A DNA stretch of 18,124 bases from JBEIFW01 sp044370695 (GTDB lineage: Bacteria > Actinomycetota > Acidimicrobiia > Acidimicrobiales > Ilumatobacteraceae). Positions within the stretch are counted from its first letter, which is position 1. The number at the start of each line of letters is the position of its first letter. The DNA is taken from positions 1 through 18,124 of the forward strand of contig JBILVB010000076.1 in NCBI GenBank assembly GCA_044370695.1, read 5' to 3'. Below are positions 1 through 6,192 of the stretch, in pieces. A program made the position numbers and the translations under genes. Under the pieces are notes generated by a model. The model had not been told where the DNA came from and made no database searches. It saw only the letters and a program-made list of their open reading frames with translations.

Positions 1-1
1 C

Positions 2-24
2 GATGCCGCTCACGCACCACATCG
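2..24. repeat. Left copy of 23-base direct repeat
   Basis: The 19 bases gatgccgctcacgcaccac at 2-20 recur exactly at 1052-1070. After one mismatch the identity continues for three more bases (tcg). The second copy is the right arm of an inverted-repeat element behind the DUF559-like gene. The copy here is therefore probably the right end of the same element behind whatever lies upstream of the window. Confidence 0.7.
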
Positions 25-76
25 CAGCTCGAGTGCCGATTTCCGTTCGGGCCGTCGCCGGGCACGCCCTGCGGGC

Positions 77-1270
77 ATGCCAGCCAACCGCCGGGCCGGA
101 CTCGACGGCCTGTTGATCGCCCTCGGTGAGAATCACCACGGGGTGGTGACCCGATCCCGGGCGACCCGAGCCGGGATTCATCGCCACGAACTGGCGCGAC
201 GCCTCGAGGCTGGCACCGTGATCGAACCCGTGCCCGGTGTGCTGTGCCTGACGGCGCATCCTCCGACGTGGCACCAGGCCGTGGCCGTGGCGACCGCACG
301 CGCCGGCCTCGTCGCCTCGCACCGCACGGCGGCCGCGCTCCACGGCCTCGACGGTCAGCGACCGGGTCCGATCGAGGTCACCGTCGCCCGGGGGCGAAGC
401 GTGCGCCGTGCCGGCGTGATCGTGCACCGCGGTGCGCTCGCGCCGTCCGAGGTGGTGCAGGTGCACGGGATCCCATGCACGGCGATCGTGCGAACGCTGG
501 TCGATCTCGGCTCGGTGGTCGGGTCGGACCAGGTGCTCCAGGCGCTCGACGATGCCCGGCGCCGGGGGGTGAGCCTGCGCGCGCTGCGCCGATCCGCAGA
601 GGGACTGCACCGGCCGGGTCAGCGAGGCACGAAGACCTTGCTGGAGTTGCTGTCCGAGATCGACGGCCGCGTCCCCGACTCGTGGTTCGAGCGGCTCGTC
701 GAGTCCTGCGTGCGGTCGCCGGTACTACCGCCTGCGCTCCGCCAGTTCGTCGTGCGCGATGACCGGGGTCGGTTCGTCGCCCGGGTCGACCTGGCATTCC
801 CGTCGATACGTCTGGCGGTCGAGGCCCACAGCCGGGCATTCCACGACGGAGCCGGACCGGGACGGCGGGACGAGGACCGTGACCTGCGGCTCGCCGGTTG
901 CGGCTGGGAGGTTCTGTACCTGGGCTGGCAGGCGGTCACTCGCCGGCCGGCCGAGGTGCGCCGGCGGGTGGAGGCAGTCGCTGTCCGGCGAAGTGGTGGG
1001 GGGGGGGGGGGGCCCCGCACCACGCCACCCACCCCAACCGCGGCATCACCAGATGCCGCTCACGCACCACTTCGGCGTGGGCTGGCGTGGGCTGGCGTGG
1101 GCTGGCGTGGGCTGGCGTGGGCTGGCGTGGGCCGGCCTGGGCCGGTCAGGCGTCGTGCTCTCGGAACACCCGGGCCAGCTCGGCGAACTCCTCCGGGACG
1201 CCGCCGGGGACGAGGTAGTCGGCCTCGTCGCGGATCTGCGCGAAGTGGTCGCGCACGTCTTCGAGCGTGA
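77..1270 (+). CDS. DUF559 / AbiEi-like domain protein, 3' end uncertain
   Basis: This reads as a protein of the actinobacterial family annotated as 'type IV toxin-antitoxin AbiEi-like' or 'DUF559 domain-containing'. Residues about 20-60 resemble the N-terminal winged-helix segment (VTRSRATRAGIHRHELARRL). Residues 232-300 resemble the Vsr-like nuclease fold, with a conserved acidic pair in RVDLAF (D238) and LAVEAH (E249) followed by GWEVLYLGWQAVTRRP. Family members normally end just after this, near residue 305, so the domain-bearing part is 77 to about 994. Beyond it the frame enters a 15-G run, then Gly/Pro/Ala/Trp-rich low-complexity sequence made by tandem repeats, and finally overlaps the convergent dehydrogenase by 125 bases. 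The tail is therefore doubtful. It may reflect a change in poly-G length or an assembly error, but no other frame closes before 1218. The ATG at 77 has no clear Shine-Dalgarno sequence. A nuclease or antitoxin role is family inference only. Confidence 0.7.
   Translation: MPANRRAGLDGLLIALGENHHGVVTRSRATRAGIHRHELARRLEAGTVIEPVPGVLCLTAHPPTWHQAVAVATARAGLVASHRTAAALHGLDGQRPGPIEVTVARGRSVRRAGVIVHRGALAPSEVVQVHGIPCTAIVRTLVDLGSVVGSDQVLQALDDARRRGVSLRALRRSAEGLHRPGQRGTKTLLELLSEIDGRVPDSWFERLVESCVRSPVLPPALRQFVVRDDRGRFVARVDLAFPSIRLAVEAHSRAFHDGAGPGRRDEDRDLRLAGCGWEVLYLGWQAVTRRPAEVRRRVEAVAVRRSGGGGGGPRTTPPTPTAASPDAAHAPLRRGLAWAGVGWRGLAWAGVGRPGPVRRRALGTPGPARRTPPGRRRGRGSRPRRGSARSGRARLRA
989..1074. repeat. Inverted-repeat element with internal hairpin
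   Basis: The arms cgaagtggtg (989-998) and caccacttcg (1065-1074) are exact reverse complements. Between them lies a perfect 8-base stem, gcggcatc (1040-1047) and gatgccgc (1052-1059), closed by the loop acca. The right part (1052-1074) is the segment repeated at 2-24. The unit resembles a REP-like or terminator-like intergenic palindrome behind the DUF559-like gene. It lacks the conserved core sites of an integron attC. Confidence 0.6.
998..1012 (+). repeat. 15-G homopolymer tract
   Basis: Fifteen consecutive G residues, followed directly by CCCC. The tract lies just after the last conserved codons of the DUF559-like gene, where it encodes five glycines. A change of length by one or two bases would move translation into either alternative frame. 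Both frames are also open here, one to 1218 and one past 2400. Homopolymers this long are prone to slippage in vivo and to sequencing error, so the exact length should not be trusted. Confidence 0.85.
1074..1145 (+). repeat. 10-base tandem repeat (gctggcgtgg)
   Basis: Five exact copies of gctggcgtgg occupy 1081-1130. A partial copy (ggcgtgg, 1074-1080) precedes them and degenerate copies follow to 1145. The array fills the space up to the stop codon of the convergent short-chain dehydrogenase (1146-1148). The unit is not a multiple of three, so each frame encodes the same ten-residue Trp/Gly/Ala-rich period, which argues against a selected protein. Confidence 0.9.
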
Positions 1271-2051
1271 GCGTCGGGTTGTAGTAACCGCGGGTCAATC
1301 CGATGAAGTACCGGGCGATGCGGCCCCCGCCGGCGGAGTAGATCTCGCCGGTCACCGGGCAGTCCTCGTGACACAGCCAGGCGACGATCGGCGCCACCAG
1401 CTCGGGTCGGACCTTGTCGGCGAGCGGGCCGAGCAGGTCCTCGGTCATCCGGGTGCGGGCCACCGGGGCGATCACGTTGGCCCGGATCCCGTACTTCGCG
1501 CCCTCGGCGGCGAGCACCCGGGTGAGGCCGACCAGGCCCATCTTCGCGGCGCCGTAGTTGGACTGGCCGAAGTTGCCCAGGATGCCCGACGCGGACGCGG
1601 TGTTGACGATCCGCCCGTAGCGCTGCTCACGCATCTTCACCCAGGCCGGCCGCGTGACGTAGAACGCGCCCTTGAGGTGGACGTCGATCACCGGATCGAT
1701 CAGGTCCTGCGTCATCGACTGGAACGTCTTGTCCCGCAGGATGCCGGCGTTGTTGATCACGATGTCGATCCGGCCCCACTCGTCGAGGGCGCGCTGCACG
1801 ATCGCCTCGCCGCCTTCGGGGGTGGACACCGAGTTGCCGTCGGCGATGGCGACGCCGCCGGCGTCGTTGATCTCCTTGGCCACCCGGGCCGCCGGCCCGA
1901 GGTCCGAGCCGCTGCCGTCGACGGCGCCGCCGAGGTCGTTGACCACCACCTGCGCCCCCCGGGAGGCGAGCAGCAGGGCGTGCTCACGCCCCAGGCCGCC
2001 GCCGGCCCCCGTCACGATCGCCACCCGGTTCTCGAAGCTCAACGCGCTCAT
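1146..2051 (-). CDS. Short-chain dehydrogenase/reductase, hydroxyacyl-CoA dehydrogenase-like
   Basis: A 301-residue classical SDR that would oxidise or reduce a hydroxyl/ketone with NAD(P)(H). The cofactor loop TGAGGGLG is at 14-21. The acidic residue D39 in VVVNDLGG favours NAD. NNAG is at 100-103. The catalytic set is N101, a serine in TASASG (153/155), Y166 and K170 (YGAAK). The VNDLGG segment and the overall pattern resemble the N-terminal dehydrogenase domain of peroxisomal multifunctional enzyme type 2 and its stand-alone bacterial relatives. A 3-hydroxyacyl-CoA dehydrogenase is therefore the best guess, but the substrate is not proven. The protein is longer than a minimal SDR (about 250), with an extra C-terminal segment from about 245. 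It is the last gene of a minus-strand run. The start ATG has no Shine-Dalgarno sequence but has CATCCT seven bases upstream, so it could also be transcribed separately. Confidence 0.9.
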   Translation of the reverse strand: MSALSFENRVAIVTGAGGGLGREHALLLASRGAQVVVNDLGGAVDGSGSDLGPAARVAKEINDAGGVAIADGNSVSTPEGGEAIVQRALDEWGRIDIVINNAGILRDKTFQSMTQDLIDPVIDVHLKGAFYVTRPAWVKMREQRYGRIVNTASASGILGNFGQSNYGAAKMGLVGLTRVLAAEGAKYGIRANVIAPVARTRMTEDLLGPLADKVRPELVAPIVAWLCHEDCPVTGEIYSAGGGRIARYFIGLTRGYYNPTLTLEDVRDHFAQIRDEADYLVPGGVPEEFAELARVFREHDA

Positions 2052-2068
2052 GCCCGCAAGGATGGCAG

Positions 2069-2084
2069 GCCCGGGCGCCCGGGC
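2069..2084. promoter_or_regulatory. 16-base perfect palindrome upstream of the SDR gene
   Basis: gcccgggcgcccgggc is its own reverse complement. It lies between the membrane-protein stop (2085-2087) and the SDR start (2051). Its central 12 bases, ccgggcgcccgg, are identical to the core of the palindrome at 3388-3399. It could be an operator or a small hairpin terminator. The position, covering about -18 to -33 of a leaderless SDR transcript, would suit an operator. Confidence 0.4.
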
Positions 2085-2480
2085 TCAGATCGACGCCAGA
2101 TCCTGGACGGTCAACACGACCAGTGCGACGAGGACCGCCGAGCCGAACAGCCCGTAGTGCCAGCGGTACTTGTGGTCGGCCCGGAAGAACCGGCGGATGC
2201 TCGCGACGACGCACACCACAGCGATTGCGTTGATCGTCAGGCCGACCAGCGGCGCCACGTCCGAAGCGAGGCCGACGGCGGGCGCCACGAACGGCAGCAC
2301 GATGTACATGAGCAGGCAACGCACGGTGGTGAACGCAAGCGACGCCCGAAGCGCGCTGCGGGCCTGGGCGGCGCTGCCGCGGGGACCGTGCTCGGGCAGC
2401 CGCAGGACCCGGCGCGCCAGACGATCCGCTGGGGACCGCAGCGGGGCCGGAGCGAGCGACTCGTCGGGGGCGGTACGCAC
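2085..2480 (-). CDS. Small conserved membrane protein of unknown function
   Basis: A 131-residue protein read from a GTG at 2480, the first start after the stop of the upstream dehydrogenase (gap 11 bases). The first 45 residues are Arg/Pro/Ala-rich and probably cytoplasmic. Hydrophobic segments follow at about 48-73, 76-95 and 109-127. A basic loop, RRFFRADHKYRWHYG (96-110), separates the last two. Small actinobacterial membrane proteins with this RRFxRADHxxRW-type loop are common and uncharacterised. I do not recognise a function. The frame stays open upstream for a long way, but that part only shadows the dehydrogenase, so the short form is chosen. It sits between two dehydrogenase genes on the same strand and is probably cotranscribed with them. 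Confidence 0.7.
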   Translation of the reverse strand: MRTAPDESLAPAPLRSPADRLARRVLRLPEHGPRGSAAQARSALRASLAFTTVRCLLMYIVLPFVAPAVGLASDVAPLVGLTINAIAVVCVVASIRRFFRADHKYRWHYGLFGSAVLVALVVLTVQDLASI

Positions 2481-2491
2481 GGCCGTCGACG

Positions 2492-3361
2492 CTAGTCGTT
2501 GACCAGCAGGTGGATCAGGCTCGAGGTGTCCCAGCGGCGGCCGCCACGCGCCACCACGTGCGCGTAGAACTGATCGACCAGTGCGGTGACGGGCAGTCGG
2601 GCCCCGTTGCGGGCGGCCTCGTCGAGGCAGATGCCGAGGTCCTTGCGCATCCACTCGACGGCGAACCCGAACTCGAACTCCCCGTGGGCCATCGTCCTGG
2701 CCCGGTTCTCCATCTGCCAGGACTGCGCAGCGCCCTTGGAGATCGTCTCGACGACGGTGTCGACGTCGAGGCCGGCCCGCTGCGCGAAGGCCACCCCTTC
2801 GGCCAACCCCTGCACGATCCCGGCGATGCAGATCTGGTTGACCATCTTGGTGAGCTGGCCCGATCCGGCCGGGCCGAGCAGACGGCACGCCCGGGCGTAG
2901 GCGGCCACGATCGGCTCGGCGAGGGCGAACGCCTCGGGGGAGCCGCCGCACATCACCGTGAGGACCCCGTTCTCCGCGCCGGCCTGGCCGCCCGACACCG
3001 GGGCGTCGACGAACGCCACCCCGGCCGCGGCCGCCGCCCCCTCGAGGTCGCGGGCCAGCGTCGCCGAGGCCGTGGTGTGGTCGACCAGCACCGAGCCCGG
3101 CCGCATCCCGGCCAGCACACCGTCGGGACCGAGGACCACGGCCCGCACGTCGTCGTCGTTGCCGACGCACGTGAACACGGCGTCCGCGCCCTCGGCCGCC
3201 GCCCGGGGCGACGCCGCGGCGCGACCGCCGTTGGCCGCCACCCAGGCGTCGGCCTTCGTCGCGGTCCGGTTCCAGACCGTCACGTCGTGACCGGCCGAAC
3301 CGAGGTGTCTGGCCATCGGGGCGCCCATCACGCCGAGACCGCAGAACGTCACTCGAGCCAT
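2492..3361 (-). CDS. NAD(P)-dependent beta-hydroxyacid dehydrogenase (3-hydroxyisobutyrate dehydrogenase family)
   Basis: A 289-residue member of the 3-hydroxyisobutyrate / 6-phosphogluconate dehydrogenase superfamily, which oxidises short beta-hydroxy acids to semialdehydes. The N-terminal Rossmann domain begins GLGVMGAPMA (8-17). The substrate motif DAPVSGGQAGAENG is at 119-132. The catalytic lysine is K172 in GQLTKMVNQ, and KDLGICLDEA (240-249) is the conserved C-terminal helix. Length and motif order are normal. The exact substrate (3-hydroxyisobutyrate, tartronate semialdehyde or other) cannot be told. The ATG at 3361 is chosen because it begins the Rossmann strand directly. An in-frame start at 3448 would add 29 unconserved residues and cover the promoter. 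The gene is divergent from the CoA-transferase and heads the run leading to the membrane protein and the SDR. Confidence 0.9.
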   Translation of the reverse strand: MARVTFCGLGVMGAPMARHLGSAGHDVTVWNRTATKADAWVAANGGRAAASPRAAAEGADAVFTCVGNDDDVRAVVLGPDGVLAGMRPGSVLVDHTTASATLARDLEGAAAAAGVAFVDAPVSGGQAGAENGVLTVMCGGSPEAFALAEPIVAAYARACRLLGPAGSGQLTKMVNQICIAGIVQGLAEGVAFAQRAGLDVDTVVETISKGAAQSWQMENRARTMAHGEFEFGFAVEWMRKDLGICLDEAARNGARLPVTALVDQFYAHVVARGGRRWDTSSLIHLLVND

Positions 3362-3367
3362 CGGGCG

Positions 3368-3373
3368 AGTCTG
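3368..3373 (-). promoter_or_regulatory. Putative leaderless -10 box for the dehydrogenase gene
   Basis: On the minus strand CAGACT is followed by six bases (cgcccg) and the ATG at 3361. Several other operon-first genes in the window have [T/C]ANNNT at this spacing. No Shine-Dalgarno sequence is present, so transcription is inferred to begin at or next to the start codon. Confidence 0.4.
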
Positions 3374-3385
3374 CCAGCAGCCATG

Positions 3386-3401
3386 AACCGGGCGCCCGGT
3401 T
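3386..3401. promoter_or_regulatory. 16-base perfect palindrome in the divergent intergenic region
   Basis: aaccgggcgcccggtt is its own reverse complement. It begins 25 bases upstream of the dehydrogenase start (3361) and ends 61 bases before the CoA-transferase start (3463). If the dehydrogenase is leaderless, the palindrome would cover its -35 region, as a repressor operator would. The 12-base core matches the palindrome at 2069-2084. Confidence 0.5.
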
Positions 3402-3450
3402 TGGCACGGACGGCGCGGACCGTGTGCGATACCGACAGACGACGACACAG

Positions 3451-3455
3451 GGAGA
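3451..3455 (+). promoter_or_regulatory. Shine-Dalgarno site of the CoA-transferase gene
   Basis: GGAGA lies seven bases before the ATG at 3463. It selects that ATG over the in-frame GTG at 3424. Most other operon-first genes in the window lack such a site. Confidence 0.7.
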
Positions 3456-3462
3456 ACGACCC

Positions 3463-4659
3463 ATGGGTGCGCTCGACGGAATCAAGGTGATCGACTGCTC
3501 GATCCTCGTGCAAGGCCCACAGGCCGCCGCGTTCCTCCACGACCTCGGCGCCGAGGTGATCAAGGTGGAGCTGCCGGGCCTGGGCGACCTCGCCCGCTGG
3601 ATCACCATCGCCCCCGACGACCCCCGGGCGCCGTACTACGAGGCGTGCAACCGCGGGAAGAAGGGTGTGTCGCTCGACCTGCGCACCGCCGGCGGGCGCC
3701 GGGCGATGCTCAAGCTGTGCGAGACCGCCGACGTGCTGATCACCAACTTCGCCCCCGGCACCCTCGAGAAGTGGGACCTCGGCTACGACGTGATCTCGGC
3801 GGTCAACCCCCGGCTGATCTTCGCCACCGGGTCGATCCTCGGAACCGAGGGGCCCGGCCCGGCCGCCGGCCGTGAGGGCGCCGACCTGTTCGGACAGGCC
3901 TTCGGCGGGTTGATCCACGCCACCGGCGTCGACGGCGGCGAGATCACGACCATCCCGGTCACGATCGCCGACCACTGCGCCAGCCAGAACATGACCGTCG
4001 GCATCCTGGCCGCCCTGTGGGCCCGCGAGCGCACCGGCCGAGGCCAGCGGGTCGACGTCTCGCTCACCGGTGGCCAGGTGTGGGCCCAGGCCAGTGAGCT
4101 CACCCATCACCTGCTGTCGGGTCGGTCGCACCCCCGCGCCAACTACGGGCACCCGCTGATCCCCGGCCTGTACGGGATCTTCGCGAGCGCCGACGGCTGG
4201 GTCGCCGTGGTCGGGGTACCGCCGCACCTGTGGCCCGGGTTCTGCCGGGCGCTCGACCGCGAGGACCTGCTGACCGACGCGCGCTTCGGCACGCTGTTCC
4301 TCTCCCCGGACGACCTGGTGGCGCTGAAGGCGATCGTCGCCGAGGTGTTCCGCACCCGCACGACCGCCGAATGGACCGAGCGGATGAACGCCGAAGGGCA
4401 GCGGTTCGCCCCGGTGAACGACTACGCCGGCCTGGCGGCCGATCCGCATCCGTACCTGAACGGCTACCTGGTCGAGGCCGAGCATCCCGAGTGGGGCGCA
4501 ACGCGCATCGTCGGGAGCCCGGTGCGGCTCTCCGACACCCCGGCCGAGCCCGGCCTCGTGGCCCCCAAGCTCGGTGAGCACACCGAGGAAGTGCTGCTCG
4601 CCGCCGGGTTCACCCCCGAGGACCTCGAACAGCTCAAGGCCGACGGCGCCTACTTCTGA
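3463..4659 (+). CDS. CaiB/BaiF family (class III) CoA-transferase
   Basis: A 398-residue family III CoA-transferase, which moves CoA between carboxylic acids through an aspartyl-CoA thioester. The N-terminal start LDGIKVIDCS, the segment LGAEVIKVELP (28-38) and the NRGKKGVSLDL stretch (63-73) are family hallmarks. The catalytic aspartate is D141 in GREGADLFGQ. The C-terminal part has the usual FAPVND (315-320) and LGEHTEEVL (370-378) motifs. Length is normal for the short members of the family. The substrate is unknown. Formyl-CoA, carnitine, alpha-methylacyl-CoA racemase-like and bile-acid CoA enzymes all share this fold. The ATG at 3463 has a good Shine-Dalgarno sequence. The gene is divergent from the hydroxyacid dehydrogenase, with an SDR nearby, so degradation of a branched or hydroxylated acyl chain is a reasonable inference. 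Confidence 0.93.
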   Translation: MGALDGIKVIDCSILVQGPQAAAFLHDLGAEVIKVELPGLGDLARWITIAPDDPRAPYYEACNRGKKGVSLDLRTAGGRRAMLKLCETADVLITNFAPGTLEKWDLGYDVISAVNPRLIFATGSILGTEGPGPAAGREGADLFGQAFGGLIHATGVDGGEITTIPVTIADHCASQNMTVGILAALWARERTGRGQRVDVSLTGGQVWAQASELTHHLLSGRSHPRANYGHPLIPGLYGIFASADGWVAVVGVPPHLWPGFCRALDREDLLTDARFGTLFLSPDDLVALKAIVAEVFRTRTTAEWTERMNAEGQRFAPVNDYAGLAADPHPYLNGYLVEAEHPEWGATRIVGSPVRLSDTPAEPGLVAPKLGEHTEEVLLAAGFTPEDLEQLKADGAYF

Positions 4660-4718
4660 CTTCTGAGGCCGGGCGCCTCGTGGTGTGTCACGTCGAGATC
4701 CGCCCCGCCGCGCGGCAG

Positions 4719-4747
4719 TAGCGTCCCGCCGGCCCCACCCCTGGAGG
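4719..4747 (+). promoter_or_regulatory. rph promoter -10 and Shine-Dalgarno sequence
   Basis: TAGCGT (4719-4724) fits the TANNNT -10 consensus and would start a transcript with a leader of roughly 20 bases. GGAGG at 4743-4747 lies four bases before the rph ATG. No convincing -35 is visible. Confidence 0.5.
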
Positions 4748-4751
4748 ATCC

Positions 4752-5498
4752 ATGTCGCGACCCGACGGCCGTTCCGTCGACCAGCTCCGCCCCGTGTCGT
4801 TCCAACGGGACTTCACCGAGATGGCCGCCGGCTCGGTCCTCGTCGCGTTCGGGCGGACCCGGGTGCTGTGCACCGCCTCGATCGACCCCGACGTGCCCCG
4901 CTGGCTGAAGGGCAAGGGCCGCGGCTGGGTCACCGCCGAGTACTCGCTGCTGCCGGGCTCGACCCCCGAGCGGGCCGACCGGGAGGCGGCCAAGGGCAAG
5001 CAGGGCGGCCGCACCGTCGAGATCCAGCGCCTGATCGGCCGGGCGCTGCGGGCCGTGGTCGACCTCGGTGCGCTGGGGGAGCGGCAGGTGATCGTCGACT
5101 GCGACGTCCTGCAGGCCGACGGCGGCACCCGCACCGCGTCGATCTGCGGGGGCTACCTGGCGCTCCACGACGCGCTCGCCCGCCTCGTGGGCGCCGGCCA
5201 ACTGGCCCGCCACCCGTTGAGCGCCCACTGTGCGGCGGTGTCGGTCGGCATCGTCGGCGGGGTGCCGGTGCTGGACCTGCCCTACGTCGAGGACTCGAGC
5301 GCGGACGTCGACATGAACGTGGTGATGACCTGCGGCCCCGACGGCGAGCGCCGGTTCGTCGAGGTGCAGGGCACCGCCGAGGGCGCCCCGTTCCGTCGGG
5401 ACGAGCTCGACACGCTCCTGGCGCTTGCGGAGGCGGGCTGCACGGAGCTGTTCTCCCGCATGGCCGCCTACGTCGCCACCCCGCCCCCGGCCCGATGA
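4752..5498 (+). CDS. rph: Ribonuclease PH
   Basis: A phosphate-dependent 3'-5' exoribonuclease that trims tRNA 3' ends, working as a ring-shaped hexamer. The 248-residue length is normal. The N-terminal RPDGRSVDQLRPVSF matches the family start. GGRTVEIQRLIGRALR (85-100) and GGTRTAS (124-130, with the phosphate-binding arginine R127) are signature segments. The catalytic aspartate pair is D181 and D187 in VEDSSADVDMN. The C-terminal EVQGTAEGAPF (204-214) is also conserved. The start ATG follows GGAGG closely. The stop TGA (5496-5498) lies inside the first copy of a 14-base repeat and overlaps an ATG as ATGA. rdgB follows, which is the order seen in many actinobacteria. Confidence 0.97.
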   Translation: MSRPDGRSVDQLRPVSFQRDFTEMAAGSVLVAFGRTRVLCTASIDPDVPRWLKGKGRGWVTAEYSLLPGSTPERADREAAKGKQGGRTVEIQRLIGRALRAVVDLGALGERQVIVDCDVLQADGGTRTASICGGYLALHDALARLVGAGQLARHPLSAHCAAVSVGIVGGVPVLDLPYVEDSSADVDMNVVMTCGPDGERRFVEVQGTAEGAPFRRDELDTLLALAEAGCTELFSRMAAYVATPPPAR

Positions 5499-5588
5499 CG
5501 GCGCCCCGATGACGGCGCCCCGATGACGGCGCCCCGATGACGGCGCCCCGATGACGGCGCCCCGATGACGGTGCCCCGATGACGGCGT
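5491..5588 (+). repeat. Seven-copy 14-base tandem repeat forming an ATGA stop/start ladder
   Basis: The unit cccgatgacggcgc is repeated seven times from 5491. Copies 1-5 are exact, copy 6 has one change (ggtgc) and copy 7 diverges at its last base. Each unit contains ATGA. The first TGA (5496) stops rph and the last ATG (5579) starts rdgB. ATGs lie at 5495 and every 14 bases thereafter. From each one, five codons (MTAPR, or MTVPR from 5565) are read before the TGA of the next unit, which again overlaps the next ATG. The result is six consecutive mini-ORFs with 4-base overlaps. The ancestral junction was probably a simple ATGA overlap of rph and rdgB that expanded by slippage. Confidence 0.95.
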
Positions 5589-6160
5589 TGCGGCTGGTGT
5601 GCGCCACGGCGAACGCCGGCAAGCTCGCCGAGATCGCCGCCGTGCTCGGCGACGCCGTCGAACTCCTGGCCCGGCCCGACGTCGGCGTCATCGTGGAGGA
5701 CACCGGCACGCTCGAGGGCAACGCTCGCAAGAAGGCCGCCACCATTGCGGCGGCGACCGGTCTGCCGGCGGTCGCCGACGACACCGGGCTGTTCGTCGAT
5801 GCGCTCGGCGGTGCGCCCGGGGTCGACACGGCCGACTGGGCCGGGCCGGGCGCGTCCGATGCTGCGAACCGGGCCGTGGCGCTGGCTGCGCTGGCCGATG
5901 TGGCCGAACCCGACCGCACCGCCCGGTTCGTGACGGTGGCCATCGTGGTGTGGCCCGACGGGCGCGAGGTGCTGGCGGTGGGGGAGTGCCGGGGCGCGCT
6001 CGCGCCCGCCGAGCGGGGCGGACGCGGCTGGGGGTACGACCCGCTGTTCGTTCCCGCCGAGGGCGACGGGCGGACCTTCGCCGAGATGGACCCATCCGAC
6101 AAGGAGCGGCTGTCGCACCGGGGCCGGGCGTTCCGGGCGTTGCGCGCCGCACTCGCCTGA
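5579..6160 (+). CDS. rdgB: XTP/dITP diphosphatase (non-canonical purine NTP pyrophosphatase)
   Basis: A Ham1/RdgB-family house-cleaning enzyme that hydrolyses dITP, ITP and XTP to monophosphates, keeping deaminated purines out of nucleic acids. The 193-residue length is normal. The N-terminal substrate loop is ATANAGKLAEI (9-19, K15). The metal and catalytic motif ADDTGLFVDALGGAPGV spans 66-82, with D68 the general base position. WGYDPLF is at 151-157, and the C-terminal DKERLSHRGRA contains K175, H180 and R181. The usual Tyr-Ser-Ala-Arg after PGV is replaced by DTADWAG, a modest deviation. The start is the ATG in the seventh 14-base repeat copy. There is no Shine-Dalgarno sequence, so translation likely depends on coupling to rph through the repeat ladder. 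Confidence 0.95.
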   Translation: MTALRLVCATANAGKLAEIAAVLGDAVELLARPDVGVIVEDTGTLEGNARKKAATIAAATGLPAVADDTGLFVDALGGAPGVDTADWAGPGASDAANRAVALAALADVAEPDRTARFVTVAIVVWPDGREVLAVGECRGALAPAERGGRGWGYDPLFVPAEGDGRTFAEMDPSDKERLSHRGRAFRALRAALA

Positions 6161-6166
6161 GGGTCC

Positions 6167-6183
6167 GGCGCTGACGGGGCGCC
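6167..6183. terminator. Weak hairpin between convergent genes
   Basis: ggcgc (6167-6171) and gcgcc (6179-6183) can pair around a seven-base loop in the 32-base gap between the rdgB and methyltransferase stops. There is no T-tract, so a terminator role is only suggested by position. Confidence 0.25.
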
Positions 6184-6192
6184 ACGGCGGGT

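Noticed and set aside
989..1074. Integron attC site
   Set aside because: The expected RYYYAAC/GTTRRRY core pairs are not present and no integrase or cassette array is visible.
759..2495. Long plus-strand open frame of 578 codons
   Set aside because: It is antisense to the clear SDR and membrane-protein genes and its composition is typical of GC-rich shadow frames; no recognisable domain.
3349..4581. 410-codon minus-strand frame opposite the CoA-transferase
   Set aside because: The plus-strand CoA-transferase has all family motifs, and the antisense frame has none.
4654..4667. Short acttctg duplication at the CoA-transferase stop
   Set aside because: Only two seven-base copies, easily expected by chance and with no evident consequence.
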